Positions 22,720-34,193 of a stretch of 64,000 nt of DNA are shown here, in pieces. The translations under genes were made by a program, and so were the position numbers. Source of the DNA: Sanderia malayensis (taxonomy: Eukaryota > Cnidaria > Scyphozoa > Semaeostomeae > Pelagiidae); contig RQOL01000786.1 of NCBI GenBank assembly GCA_013076295.1, forward strand, positions 124,001 to 188,000, read 5' to 3'. Position 1 is the stretch's first letter; each line of letters opens with the position of its first letter. Below the pieces are notes generated by a model. It was not told the DNA's origin and did no database searches. It saw nothing but the letters and a program-made list of their open reading frames with translations.

Positions 22720-23960
22720 TCTACTATAGTATATAGGGTATGTATTGATGTATATATTTATGTATAGTATCTATAGTAAGTATGTTAATGTTAATATGTA
22801 ATGCTTCTAATTTCTAACTTTTGTAATTCTTCAAAAAAGATCACTGAAAAACAGACAGTGTCCTTCTTTTTGAACAAATGATCTTCAATTAACAATCTTA
22901 AAATGAACTCACCTGGCCATAATAATGTTCACAAGGAATGACCATAAACATTCACTTTATGTCAAGAAGAAATCATGTAATATACTTTATAGCATATTGG
23001 CTCATCTCAGTTCTTTTCATGTGGCCTTGAAGTCTATAAATGTAAGTAATTTATTGTAACTGCAAATCATTAATTACCTCCACCTCATGTGTTCAGTATT
23101 CACCCAGTCAAATAACGTATTTACCTTCTTACCTTTGCTCAACCTTCCATGGCCTACTCTTATTATTCGTATTTTTATCAACAGCAATATTTCTGAAGTT
23201 ATAGTTATAGCTGACCAAAAATCAATGTACTTCATTCTCCATGTGTCCTTGGTGGAATATGTTTTTCCTGTTGTCGTGTTCAACAACCTCTTTGTCTGTC
23301 CAATACATAATCACGATCAAAATCCCCAAAACGCCATGTTGAGAAATGATCTGTTTCTAGACATCATGCATAACAAAGTCCACCAAATTATTTCTTCTTA
23401 TACTTCGAGATTCCCCTCCACAACCACACTTCTCCCCATCATCAACGAACAACAATGCCCTTCTTCTCTTCGGTGCCAAGTACATGCTTTTGCTGTTGTT
23501 GTGTTTAACTGCCTTTCTGTCGAATCGAATGGATCATCATGAGAATAATGATAACAACAACGAGGCACGCCGCCGAATAGAGGCCACAAAACTTTCAAAT
23601 TGGCGCGAATTTAAAATAGCAATGGCGTCTTCACTTTCTTGCTATAGCAAATTTAAAATTTTTGTTCAATATCTAACGCTGTTAGAAATTGGCAGATAAT
23701 TATAATATCTATACATTTGAGAAAAGCATTGATAGAAAGATTGTTTTACTTTATTATTGGTAAGTTCAATGTTGAAATTTACCTTTTCTAAACAATCCTT
23801 ATTTACACGGACAGCGTCTTCTTTAAAGCAACGTTGTTTTTCATTGCATCGCAATGCACTGTCTTTTTTAGCGTTTCTGTCATCTGGTTTTTTAGCGTTT
23901 CTGTCATCGGGCCTCTCCGTTAATGTCCAGCCAGTTAGTAAAGTAAAGTAAAGTAAAGTT
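22720..23960 (-). repeat. Helitron-flanking repeat, copy 4
   Basis: A short TATG/TATA-rich stretch is followed by the block shared with 15420-16385 and, inverted, with 8560-9200. It ends at GTAAAGTAAAGTAAAGTAAAG (GTAAA repeat near 23938-23958), after which Helitron B similarity to Helitron A begins. In copy A the same order occurs in mirror image, so the block probably belongs to the Helitron 5' end. Confidence 0.65.
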
Positions 23961-24758
23961 TTGTTATAAAGTAAGTATTTCACTCCTTCGCTTCAGCATG
24001 ACATTTTATACTTATTTTTTCACTCAACTCAATCAACATAATAATATACAAGTTGACAATGATGTTAAACATTTAAACATTAATGGCAACTTTCTGTTTC
24101 CAAGGTAATCAATTCATCCAAAACATCTTTCTTCTTTTGCAAAAAAGAGATTCAAAAAAGTTGATTCCTCTGAATATTTCGTGAGTGTGACAACAATTGT
24201 TCCTATACAAAGCCTATTTCAATTAGTGTTTAAATGCCTCACCCTGTCATTTACATTCATATCCCACTCTGAAGCTTCGCAACTATATTTAAAGTGGTAA
24301 TAACAATTGCAACAATTTCTTATCAATAGAAAGCAAACTTACTGCACAATGCAAATAAAATCTAGCCTGTACAGACACATCAAATGTAGGATTATGCATT
24401 TTTCTTTCTCGACATAAAATGGATGATTAGCCTTTCCACTTAATATTTTATCACCACTGTCTTCCTTTTAGTTGCTAAAGAACACAATATCAAGAGCGAT
24501 GTAGGTGACAAGATAAAGTGCTCCAATATTTTTACTTGCAAACTTTAAAATAACCAATAATTTAATTCAATAATCAAGAGTAATTCCAGACATTTCTTAC
24601 AATTTTGTTTTAAATCATATTTTATTTTATTTTGCAGCTCACCACAAAACAACAACCCCATCCAGTTCCTCACAAAAATCACTCTTATTTCAAGTTTTAA
24701 CATTTTCACTTAAACTGGGTTGCATATCACACACGTTTTTTTCTTTTTTTGATATCAG

Positions 24759-25347
24759 CTCTTGCAAAATGCCAAAAAAAGTCAGAAAAAAACATCACCG
24801 GCATTAGGTGCTGCGATAAATTACGGAAACTAACAGCCTCATCCAGTTGATTTACCACCTGATAATACGATACAGGGAGCAGTGAATGATCTTCACCAGT
24901 TGCAGCAAGAACACCCTCAGCAACCAGCCCCAGAATATCAACCACTCCCACTTCATTATCCACAGATGCAGGCATTGTATGTGCCATGGCAACTACCTGC
25001 AATGCTTCCCCACTATGGACTTATAGCAGTACTACAACCAATAAACAATGGCTTACAATATCCTGCACCACTGGCCCCTCAACTTCAGGTACACAACTCA
25101 ATAATTTCTGCTAATCTTTTCAAAATAAGATAACTCTATATTATACAGCTTTTTGTAATTAAAAACTATCAAAATTAAATCAGTTATTATATCAACCAAA
25201 TTATCAATATTTTTCCATCTGCAGGTACCGCCGATGGTTATGCAGTTGCAACAACCCCTTCTGAATCGTAATCATGAAGGTCCAGCAGCATTACAAACAG
25301 CAGATGTGGAGATGCCTAATGTAAATCAAGCTCAAAATGAGAATGAG
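24759..25347 (+). pseudogene. Helitron B, first two leader exons
   Basis: Exons at 24759-25088 and 25225-25347 are delimited by CAG acceptors and GGTA donors shared with copy A. They encode the Q/P-rich leader (LQQEHPQQPAPEYQPLP). Relative to copy A the first exon has lost part of its basic start and gained an in-frame TAA near 24843. The acceptor CAG is intact here, unlike in copy A. Confidence 0.5.
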
Positions 25348-25668
25348 GTAAATTAAAATTCATAACACAAGCTAACTACAGTTAGGCAGTTCCATTTTCC
25401 ATAACCCAAATGCCTCATGTAATTCGCCTATTTTACACATGTATCATACGTTTTCATATGAATTTTTATCAATTTACATAATCACACAGTAATGACATTT
25501 AAATTTCCAATAACTAATTACTTAATGTAACTAATTTCATTTAATTTTCATTATCAACAGATAAGGCCGATGGAGATGCAACCTCAAACACATATTGAAA
25601 ATCAAAATAATGAAATTGAAAGGCCGGCACAACCTGATGAAATCAATGTGGAACAACACATTCCAATT

Positions 25669-25709
25669 CTATTTCGTCATCAGCCTACGTCATTACAGAG
25701 TAGTACGAG
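25669..25709 (+). repeat. DIRS left inverted terminal repeat
   Basis: Forty-one bases beginning CTATTTCGTCATCAGCCTAC, identical to the reverse complement of 30174-30214. It is followed by CAGCGCATGCGCAAGCC, a palindromic NRF-1-like site. Confidence 0.9.
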
Positions 25710-25913
25710 AGAGTACAGCGCATGCGCAAGCCAATTTTGTACGTTCATGTCTGCAAGCCATTCCACGAGTTTTTGTAGAAGAAAATATTTGCTTTGTATC
25801 GTCCTGAATCTGTAAGAGATTTGAAGTTTCATTTGTTCTTGACATCACACAAGATAAGTAGCGAACTTTTATTCCATTTATTACTTGTATTTTCACCACT
25901 TAGCACGATTGTC

Positions 25914-27116
25914 ATGAGTGATACGGGAGAGATCCCCAGTATCGCCATGACGGAGGACACACCCTCCAGTTTAAATGAGAATAATCCTTTAATTTCTATT
26001 CTGTCTGCCATGCAGCAGAGTATGGCAGACACAAATAAATTGTTACTTGATTTGAGATACCAAAAATACTCCCAATCTTTGTCTTCATCTCAAAATGATT
26101 GTGTAATGTTGCCCCATGATGCCCACGAGGCAGCCACGCCAGCTTCAGAGGAAGCAATCACACCAGCTTCAGAGGAAGCAACCCATGCTTCAGAGCAAGC
26201 TAACTGCGCTTCAGAAGAAGCACCTACAATATCTAAGAGGGATAATAGTGCAACTCCTAAACCCTTTAATAGGGCCAGTGAAGATGATGCAATGAGTATT
26301 TTTGGTGGAGATGAATTTGATGATCATGATATTGATTCTGATAATAATGATCAATTCCTTGAGTCTGTTGAATTATCACTTTGTACCACTGATGTAAAAG
26401 GGCCAGCAATTTCTGATAAAGTGGCAAAAATCATAAATGATAAGTTTGCTAGTGAATTGAGCCTTGAGAAACGGAAAGAAATATCTGAAAAGTACAAGAT
26501 TCCACTTAACTGTGACAAACTATTTGTACCAAGAGTAAATGAACAAATATGGTCCAAGGTGCAGGGTTTTCATAAACAGCGTGACTTGCGTGTTTCAGTC
26601 CTGCAAGATAATATTATCAGAGTAACAAATGCTCTCTCCATAACCATTGATGAGTTATTAAAATCTCGAGAGGCCAAAACACCACCTGATTGCAAAGTTA
26701 TTGCCACACGTCTCTTTGACTCTATAGCCCTATTGGGCCATGTTAATGTTGAGCTATCATACAAGCGTAGAGATTCACTGAAACCACTATTAAGCAATGA
26801 ACTGAAATCTGCATGTTCTCGGTCTAATAAACCAGAACAGCTTTTGTTTGGTAATGACTTGTCTAAAATGTTAGCCGAATCAAAATTGGACTGTAAAATT
26901 ATGGCTCGGGCTAGTACATCAAAGCCAAGGTACTCACCATATAATAACCCAAACCATAGAAATGGCCCTTTTTTATTCAACAAGGGAAGGGCTCCTTATC
27001 ACCCTTCCCAACAACAACTTCAGTATCGCTCTCAGAATCAGTCCTCTTTTCAGAAACAGAACAGCAACACAGGTTTCAACAAGAAAAACAAATCTTTCAA
27101 GAACTACCATCAATAA
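25914..27116 (+). CDS. DIRS-like gag-type protein
   Basis: A 400-codon frame from the ATG at 25914; the frame is open further upstream but has no earlier ATG. The N-terminal third is low-complexity, with an ASEEA-type repeat near 26140-26220 and a [11 protein letters not shown] acidic stretch. The middle ([35 protein letters not shown]) resembles the conserved part of DIRS ORF1 products. The C-terminus is basic and Gln/Asn-rich with no zinc knuckle, as expected for DIRS gag. Presumed role is packaging of element RNA. Its end overlaps the pol frame. Confidence 0.75.
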   Translation: MSDTGEIPSIAMTEDTPSSLNENNPLISILSAMQQSMADTNKLLLDLRYQKYSQSLSSSQNDCVMLPHDAHEAATPASEEAITPASEEATHASEQANCASEEAPTISKRDNSATPKPFNRASEDDAMSIFGGDEFDDHDIDSDNNDQFLESVELSLCTTDVKGPAISDKVAKIINDKFASELSLEKRKEISEKYKIPLNCDKLFVPRVNEQIWSKVQGFHKQRDLRVSVLQDNIIRVTNALSITIDELLKSREAKTPPDCKVIATRLFDSIALLGHVNVELSYKRRDSLKPLLSNELKSACSRSNKPEQLLFGNDLSKMLAESKLDCKIMARASTSKPRYSPYNNPNHRNGPFLFNKGRAPYHPSQQQLQYRSQNQSSFQKQNSNTGFNKKNKSFKNYHQ

Positions 27117-29071
27117 ATCTTCAGGTACATAATTTTTCACCAATATTTGAGAAGTATATAAAGCCATATTTACTGTTCAGAATTAAATCCTTTGTTGGTG
27201 GGCAAATTAGTAAGCACTTAGCCCAATGGAAATGTTTAACAACAGATCAAACAATTCTCCAAACGGTTCGAGGTGAAAAGATAGAATTTATAACAGATCC
27301 ACCAAAATCACAAAAATTACCTTCAAACTCTATTGCCAGAGAGCATGCCTCCCTTATTAACGATGAAATACACAATCTGAAGGAAAAATGTGTGATCACA
27401 AAATGCAATCATGAATTTGGGGAGTTTATCTCACCAATTTTCTCTGTTCCAAAAAAGGGTAATGAGATTGGTCTTATATTGAATTTAAAGCAACTGAACC
27501 AACATATTGAATACATTCATTTTAAAATGGATACTATTTTTAACGCATTAGATTTGATCACAAACAATTGTTGGATGGCATCAATTGACCTGAAGGATGC
27601 TTATTATAGTGTAAAGATCCACGATACAGACCAAAAGTATCTAAAGTTTTATTATCAGGATCAACTTTACAAATACACCGTTTATCCGAATGGACTTGCG
27701 TTTTGTCCAAGAAAATTTACAAAGCTTTTGAAACTGGTCTTATCTACCTTAAGAAAGAAAGGCCTTATATTGTGTGCTTATATTGATGATCTTTTATTGG
27801 TTGCAACAACATATGAAAAGTGTGTTGCAGCTGTACTCGATACTATCAAGATTCTTGATAGCCTCGGATTTGTTGTCCACACAGAAAAATCCATTTTTTC
27901 CCCACAAAATCACATAACTTTTCTTGGTTTTGAGATAAACTCCATCTCTATGAAAATTACTCTGACAAAAGAAAAAGTTGAAAAGATGGTACATTTAATC
28001 TCTGTGCTGATTGCTCAGCCTGCCCCCACTATTCGTGAAGTGGCTAAAGTTATTGGATATATTATTTCTAGTCTACCAGCTGTAAGATGTGGTCAGTGCC
28101 ATTATAGACAGATTGAAAATGATAAAATAAGCTCACTAAAAGCTGCACAAGGGAATTTTGATAGAATAATGCACCTGTCTGATACTGCTATCATTGAATT
28201 ACGGTGGTGGGTAAATAATATCCCACATGCATATAATTTTATCAACAAATCTACTGCAGATATCACCATCAATTCTGATGCATCTCTGTTGGGATGGGGA
28301 GCTGTCATGGGAGATACATCTACAGGGGGGCATTGGACACCCGGTGAATCCCAGAATCATATAAATTATCTGGAGCTTTTGGCAGTATACTTTGCCCTTA
28401 AATCATTTAAATCTCATATTGTTGGCAAACATGTCAAAATTATGATTGATAATACAACAGCGGTAGCAGTGGTCAACAATATGGGTACTTGTCATAGTGT
28501 GATGTGTAACTCAATTGCTTGTGAAATCTGGCTCTTTTGTGAGGACAATAACATTTGGCTTACAGCAGCTCATATTCCAGGCAGTGAGAACACTGTTGCT
28601 GACTTGGAATCAAGAAATAAAAATTCTGACACAGAATGGATGCTTGATTCAATATTGCTTCATATGGCCTTACAAGATCTTTTATTTTCTCCGTGTATTG
28701 ACTTATTTGCATCCAGATTAAATAAGCAATTTGACAGTTACATATCCTACAGACCAGACCCATATGCCAAGTATATTGACGCGTTCACAATTTCATGGGC
28801 TGATCAGGATTTTTATTGTTTTCCACCATTTAGTTGTATTCAAAGGACCATCAAGAAAATTATTCAGGAAAAAGCCCAGGGAATATTGGTGGTTCCACAT
28901 TGGACATCTCAGACCTGGTACCCAATGCTAATAGCAATCTTGCAGAAGCAGCCAGTGTTCCTCAAACCAAAAGAAGATCTGTTGACATTACCAGCAGAAC
29001 CGGGTGTGAAGCACCCATTGCACAAGAAACTGACCCTTATATGTCTTGTATCCGGGAAAATTTACTGTTAA
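27065..29071 (+). CDS. DIRS-like reverse transcriptase / RNase H
   Basis: The RT frame is open from within the gag 3' end, so translation probably depends on frameshifting or internal initiation; the first clear homology begins near 27340. RT motifs: [11 protein letters not shown] (A), [16 protein letters not shown] (B) and the catalytic [11 protein letters not shown] (C). RNase H follows with [24 protein letters not shown] and [13 protein letters not shown], containing the expected Asp and Glu residues. These copy the element RNA to DNA and remove the template. A C-terminal region to 29071 overlaps the recombinase frame by more than 200 nt. No break is visible. Confidence 0.9.
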   Translation, partial: QHRFQQEKQIFQELPSINLQVHNFSPIFEKYIKPYLLFRIKSFVGGQISKHLAQWKCLTTDQTILQTVRGEKIEFITDPPKSQKLPSNSIAREHASLINDEIHNLKEKCVITKCNHEFGEFISPIFSVPKKGNEIGLILNLKQLNQHIEYIHFKMDTIFNALDLITNNCWMASIDLKDAYYSVKIHDTDQKYLKFYYQDQLYKYTVYPNGLAFCPRKFTKLLKLVLSTLRKKGLILCAYIDDLLLVATTYEKCVAAVLDTIKILDSLGFVVHTEKSIFSPQNHITFLGFEINSISMKITLTKEKVEKMVHLISVLIAQPAPTIREVAKVIGYIISSLPAVRCGQCHYRQIENDKISSLKAAQGNFDRIMHLSDTAIIELRWWVNNIPHAYNFINKSTADITINSDASLLGWGAVMGDTSTGGHWTPGESQNHINYLELLAVYFALKSFKSHIVGKHVKIMIDNTTAVAVVNNMGTCHSVMCNSIACEIWLFCEDNNIWLTAAHIPGSENTVADLESRNKNSDTEWMLDSILLHMALQDLLFSPCIDLFASRLNKQFDSYISYRPDPYAKYIDAFTISWADQDFYCFPPFSCIQRTIKKIIQEKAQGILVVPHWTSQTWYPMLIAILQKQPVFLKPKEDLLTLPAEPGVKHPLHKKLTLICLVSGKIYC

Positions 29072-30027
29072 AAGGTTTGTCATGTAAAACAGTAGACATT
29101 ATCTTAGCATCTTGGCGTGAAGGCACTAAGTCGCAATATCAGTCCATGGCAAAAAGATGGTTTAAATTTTGCGACAGAAACAAGTGTGACTATATATCAC
29201 CACCTTTATCCTTTGCAATGGATTTTCTGTCAGAAATTTTTGATTCAGGTTTCTCTTATAGCTCAGTAAATACAGCTAGAAGCACATTGTCTTCAATTCT
29301 CTATCTACATAATGACAATACACCTTTTGGACAGCTACCCATTGTAAAACGGTATATGAAAGGTATTTTTGAACTGAGGCCATCCCTACGCAGGTATAAA
29401 TCAACATGGAATGTAAACATCGTCTTTAACTATATTAGAAATCATCCAGATATTTTGAATCTGAGTCTCAAAGATCTTTCATGCAGACTTGCATTCTTAC
29501 TGTGTCTTTTGAGTGGTCAGAGATGCCAGACAATAAGTAAGTTATCAATTGAAAATATATCAGTTGATGGGGGTGCATATACATTTGCCATAACTGAAAA
29601 ATTGAAGCATACTAGAGTTGGTGTACACCAGAAACCATTAAAGTTTTTGCCGTATCCTAATGATTCCCGTCTTTGTATTGTGAAGCATTTAGAAGAGTAT
29701 TTAAAACGAACTAGTCCTTTGCGAGGAAATCACAAGCAACTATTAATTAGCTGCATTAAGCCTCATAAACCAGTTTCTACAGATACTATTTCTCACTGGA
29801 TTAAAAATTTTATGGCACAATCAGGGATAGATACATCAGTTTATAAAAGTCATACTACTAGAGCTGCATCAACATCACATTTGGTAAATAGGCAATATGA
29901 TATGAAAGATATTATGATATCAGCTGGTTGGTCTAATGAAGAAACATTCCAACGATTTTATAACTGTAAAATTGCAGAAACGTTTAATTTTGGGACTGCT
30001 ATATTGGATTCGTTATCTTCTGAGTAA
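28834..30027 (+). CDS. DIRS-like tyrosine recombinase
   Basis: A frame of 397 codons overlapping the RT 3' end; the first ATG is at 29041, giving about 329 residues. The N-terminal SAM-like part is at LASWREGTKSQYQSMAKRW. Catalytic residues are visible: Arg in LLSGQRCQTISKLS, the HTTRAAS segment (HxxR), then GWSNEETFQRFYNCKI with the nucleophilic Tyr. It joins the circular DNA copy into the genome by strand exchange, in place of a DDE integrase. It is intact from first to last motif. Confidence 0.9.
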   Translation: MYSKDHQENYSGKSPGNIGGSTLDISDLVPNANSNLAEAASVPQTKRRSVDITSRTGCEAPIAQETDPYMSCIRENLLLKGLSCKTVDIILASWREGTKSQYQSMAKRWFKFCDRNKCDYISPPLSFAMDFLSEIFDSGFSYSSVNTARSTLSSILYLHNDNTPFGQLPIVKRYMKGIFELRPSLRRYKSTWNVNIVFNYIRNHPDILNLSLKDLSCRLAFLLCLLSGQRCQTISKLSIENISVDGGAYTFAITEKLKHTRVGVHQKPLKFLPYPNDSRLCIVKHLEEYLKRTSPLRGNHKQLLISCIKPHKPVSTDTISHWIKNFMAQSGIDTSVYKSHTTRAASTSHLVNRQYDMKDIMISAGWSNEETFQRFYNCKIAETFNFGTAILDSLSSE

Positions 30028-30173
30028 CACTTGATTACTTTTCTTGTTTTGTTGAAGAAAATTTTGAAATTGTACAAATTTGTTTTGTTGCGACAGACAT
30101 GTTTTATCTATATGAAGAATTTCATTGTTATAAGATGTCTTCAACAATAAATACCAGCTCAATGCTCTAAAAT

Positions 30174-30214
30174 CTCGTACTACTCTGTAATGACGTAGGC
30201 TGATGACGAAATAG
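30174..30214 (-). repeat. DIRS right inverted terminal repeat
   Basis: Perfect 41-base inverted copy of 25669-25709, ending ATGACGAAATAG and followed directly by AATT. Confidence 0.9.
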
Positions 30215-30218
30215 AATT

Positions 30219-30502
30219 TAAAATTAAACGATACTTACCTGAAAGGGAAGTTGAAGTTTGATTGTAATTCTATGAGTCATCAGCCAGGAAATGGAAGAGT
30301 AGGACGCCCACCCTTGTTTGGAGCATGATGAGTATGTCCCTCCCTCACTCTTCCATTTCCCATTGAGCAGGTATTTATCTCTAAAGTTTGGCTTGCTCAT
30401 GCGCTGTACTCTCTCGTCCTACTCTTCCATTTCCTGGCTGATGACTCATAGAATTACAATCAAACTTCAACTTCCCTTTCAGGTAAGTATCGTTTAATTT
30501 TA
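30219..30502. mobile_element. DIRS-related 284-bp palindromic element
   Basis: Two 88-bp arms (30219-30306 and 30415-30502) are perfect reverse complements around a 108-bp centre. Inside each arm TTCTATGAGTCATCAGCC resembles the DIRS end, and the right arm continues inward as AGAGAGTACAGCGCATGAGC, matching the DIRS left end. It therefore seems built from the ends of a sister DIRS family plus an outer 50-bp stretch. AATT flanks both sides (30215-30218, 30503-30506). It abuts the full-length DIRS with no spacer other than AATT. Confidence 0.75.
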
Positions 30503-30680
30503 AATTCCACATGATAATCAGGTAAAACGCACTACCACCACAAATGGCTTAAAATACACCAGTCATTCTCCATAGGACCATGTCAGGAAATTATTTCGCA
30601 CATATCTTCAAAAGTTTCAGTTTTATGCATTTCAAAACACATAATTGATTAATATTAACTTACATTACATTCCATTCCAG

Positions 30681-32651
30681 GATCCACAAGTATTGCCTGC
30701 TGCTATGCAATTGCAAGCCAATGTTCAAAATGACAATGAAGAGAATGAAATAGCGGCACAACCACAAGAAGTTGAAATGCAGGACGAAATCCCACCACAA
30801 CACCAAGATGATGTCCCTCAACCCATCAAACAACAAGCAAGGTAAGTAAATCAACCTATTGTTGAAATTCCTCAATTCTCCCCAATGCCTCATCACCTTG
30901 GGAAAATGACGAGGACATGTATTCACTGTGAAGCGAAGTACTTCCGAGAGGAGCTCAACTCAAGAAGACAATACTACAAATGTTGCTTGGGAGGATTAAT
31001 AACTCTCGATCCCATTCAACCACCCCCAGCAAATGTGATGCATTTGTACACTGGAACTACTGAGGAATCTAAATATTTTCTCAAAAATTTCCGTAGATAC
31101 AATTCACTAATGGCGATGGCTTCCTGGACAGCTAACGTTGTAAGACAAACTAATGCAGGCCCACCAGTCATCACCATACATGGAAGTGCATACCATATGA
31201 CAGGTAAATATAACGTCTCTTATAATATGCTATATTTCCATATAATACCTTCACTTAATGAAACGGGTGTTGATAGAACACTCAATTCCTTTCCCACCCA
31301 ACATACAATGGATAAGCTCTCTATGCTTGCCTGAATACGAAAAGTGATCCAATCGAAAATCAAAGCGCTTTATGATGCTTTCATAACAAAGCACTTGCTG
31401 CATTGAAAATTACAGTTGATATGACAAAGTACAATTTACAATGCTTCTTTGAATTCAACAGGGGTAACTGAAACCAACAGATCCCGAAAATATGCAGAAT
31501 TATACATTATGGACACCCAACAAGCACTGCAAGAGCGCCAGAACACAGCCAGAGAACAAAACTTGGACTTAGACATGGTAGCACTGCTGCAAAACGAATT
31601 GATGGTAGTAAATCGGTTTGCTCAACATTTTAAGACAATGGGAGAAGTACTGGAAGAGCAAAGGCAGCAAGCCATTGCCAATGATCAGCCAATTCCCACG
31701 TTCAAGATGATTATTACCGGTCGCCCAGAACAAGATCGGAGATATGACAATCCTACTGCCAGAGAAATTGCAGCAGTCTACACTACACACAATGGCGGTG
31801 CTCCTAATCCCGAGGATAGAGAGCTTCAAATTCGAACAAGGCATGGTAATCTTATGAAGATTAATGCCTTAGCTCCTGTTGCGGATCCTCATTGATTAAC
31901 CTATCCATTGTTGTTCTTTCAAGGTGATCCTGGATACAGCTTGGACCTTCGACGTCTACCTACACGTGAAGGACAAGGCCAGCAAAATGCTAATCGTAAT
32001 CACCGTATTAGACTCACAATCGCCGAATATTATTCGTACCGAATACAAGTCAGAAATCTACTGTCTACCATCCACAGCGCAACACTTCTCTTTCAACAAT
32101 ATCTGGTGGATGCATACACCAAAATAGAAGGAAACAAACTCAACTGGATTTTGCACAATCAACGCCAATTACGTGCTGACAGTTATCGAGGCCTCATGGA
32201 TCACCTGAACAGAAGGGCTGAAATCGAAAATCAAATGGCCGGGGCAAACAATCCCAATGAACCCCTTCATATTGATGTTGGTTGTGTTGTCATTCTTCCC
32301 TCATCTTTTTCAGGCAGTCAACGAAATATGTACCAGAACTTTCAAGATGCAATGACTATCGTGAGAAAGTACGGCAAGCCTGACATCTTCCTAACCATGA
32401 CAGCCAATCCCAAACGGAAGGAGATTTCAGAAAACATTCTACCCCACCAGAAGGCAAATGACCGGTCTGACATCGTCACACGAGTATTTCAACTGAAACT
32501 ACAAGAACTAGTGGAAAATGTTCTTCACAAGCACATTCTGGGACACACCATTGCACATGTATATGTCATCGAATTTCAGAAGAGAGGACTACCACACGCT
32601 CACATGATTCTGTTCCTCTCTCAGGCTGATAGACCACGAACACCTGAAGAG
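30681..32651 (+). pseudogene. Helitron B, zinc-binding and HUH Rep region
   Basis: It starts after TTCCAG and ends at the donor GAG/GTAACA. It has the CIHCEAKYF zinc-type segment near 30920, CC after RRQYYK, and the HUH motif LPHAHMILFL near 32595 with both histidines. In-frame TAA near 30843, a frame change around 31330-31500 and a TGA inside a 6-nt insertion near 31893 break it. None of these breaks is shared with copy A, so the parent element was intact when both inserted. Confidence 0.8.
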
Positions 32652-32778
32652 GTAACATCTATAACCATAATTTATATATAGAGTACGAAATATAATCATC
32701 AGTTGTATTGCTTAGTAAAAACACAATGCATTTTGATGTCTAGAACTTACATGTGATATTTTTCTTCCAAACCTACAG

Positions 32779-34036
32779 GTAGATCGACTCATATCAGCTG
32801 AAATTCCGGACCCACAGGATGCAAGATATCACAAGTTAGTACTGAAGCACATGACACATGGACCATGCGGTGATATAAACCCCGGATGTGTTTGCATGGA
32901 GAATAACAAATGCAAGAAACGATTTCCGAAAGATCGCACTGCCGAAACACAAGTCAATGCGAATGGTTATCCACTCTACAGACGATGCTGTCATCACCCA
33001 GTCAACCTGGATGATCGACTTCTAGATGATACATGGGTTGTGCCACATAATCGCTATCTTCTACTCAAGTATCAGTGTCACATTAATCTCGAAATATGTA
33101 GCACTGTGAAGTCAGTGAAATATATTTTCAAATATATTCATAACGGACAAGATATGGCACACGTGGAAATTCTCGAGGGACAGCAGCAACAAGTACTTCA
33201 AGATATTGAGCACGATGAAGTACGCCAATACATCAACGCTCGGTATATTGGACCACATGAAGCTGTTCATAGGATATTTCAATTTTCCATGCACGAGAAA
33301 AGTCACACTATCAAACGTCTGCATGTTCATCTACCTGATCAGCAGACCGTATACTTTCAGGATAATGGCCGTGTCGAAAAATTACAAAACATCAATAAAA
33401 AAACCACACTGACGTCTTGGTTTGAATTGAATGCACAAGACCCGGCTGCACGCCAATATCTCTATCAGGAGATTCCTGAACACTATGTTTTCAACGAGCG
33501 CACCAAAACATGGAAAGCAAGACAGCGGAGAACAATGCCTGTTGTAGGCAGAATATATCAAGTTCACCCACGACCATGTGAGCAAAGGTTCGCACTGAGA
33601 CTATTGCTTCTCCACAAACGAGGTGCCCCGTCGTTTGAAGATCTTCGCACGATAGAAGGAAACCTATGCAATTCCTTCAAAGAGGCTGCTTTAGCTCTAG
33701 GTCTGTTGGAAGATGATGCTGAAATCATATGCTGTTTGGAGGAGGCAGCTATTTTCAACATGCCAGTAAAACTGAGACAGTTGTTTGCAACATTACTCCT
33801 TTTTGAAACACCTTCAGATATCGCAGCACTCTTCAACATGCCCAGAGAAGCATTGAGTGAAGACTTTGTACGACGTGATCAAGTCAATCATCCAGATATG
33901 GACATAGCTTTTGAAGACCGACACATGTATCAATGTCTACATGACATTGACGAAAATTTGAAAGTACATGGTCAATCGATCACTAATTATGCCGACCTTC
34001 CTCAACTTCCAGCCGACTATGCCATTCCTCAACAAG
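32779..34036 (+). pseudogene. Helitron B, central region
   Basis: 1258-nt exon, open throughout, homologous to 2966-4223 in copy A. It carries HMTHGPCGD, GCVCMENNKCKKRF and KYIFKYIHNGQDM. The splice acceptor CTACAG and donor AAG/GTACTA are intact. Called pseudogene only because it belongs to a broken element. Confidence 0.75.
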
Positions 34037-34193
34037 GTACTATATGTGTTATTTTGAACTATGTACTGTTTTAGTAAGAATATGATAATGTATCCTAAGA
34101 TCGTGCAGACAAGGGCATTTACGTACTATTGCACATTGATTCTCCTGGCTTTCTTTCCAATTTTATTGCAGTATATTTCACTTATTATTACAG

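Larger units (their letters stand above)
25669..30214 (+). mobile_element. DIRS-like tyrosine-recombinase retrotransposon (full length)
   Basis: A 4546-bp element bounded by perfect 41-bp inverted terminal repeats (25669-25709 and 30174-30214, starting CTATTTCGTCATCAGCC). It contains three overlapping frames in the order gag-like, RT-RNase H, tyrosine recombinase, as in DIRS1-type elements, which use recombination instead of an integrase. All three frames are open, so the copy may be young. It sits inside a Helitron exon. AATT flanks both ends, but DIRS elements are not expected to make a target duplication, so this may be the insertion-site preference. Confidence 0.92.
25561..30521 (+). pseudogene. 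Helitron B, third leader exon split by insertion
   Basis: The exon starts after ATCAACAG and ends before GTAAAAC. It is divided into 25561-25668 and 30507-30521 by a 4838-bp composite insertion. The 108 plus 15 nt equal the 123-nt exon of copy A, so nothing of the exon was lost. AATT stands at both edges (25665-25668 and 30503-30506). Confidence 0.8.

Noticed and set aside
24727..25002. Minus-strand open frame opposite Helitron B exon 1 (and the equivalent opposite copy A)
   Set aside because: It is antisense to the Q/P-rich leader exon and is conserved only because the exon is.
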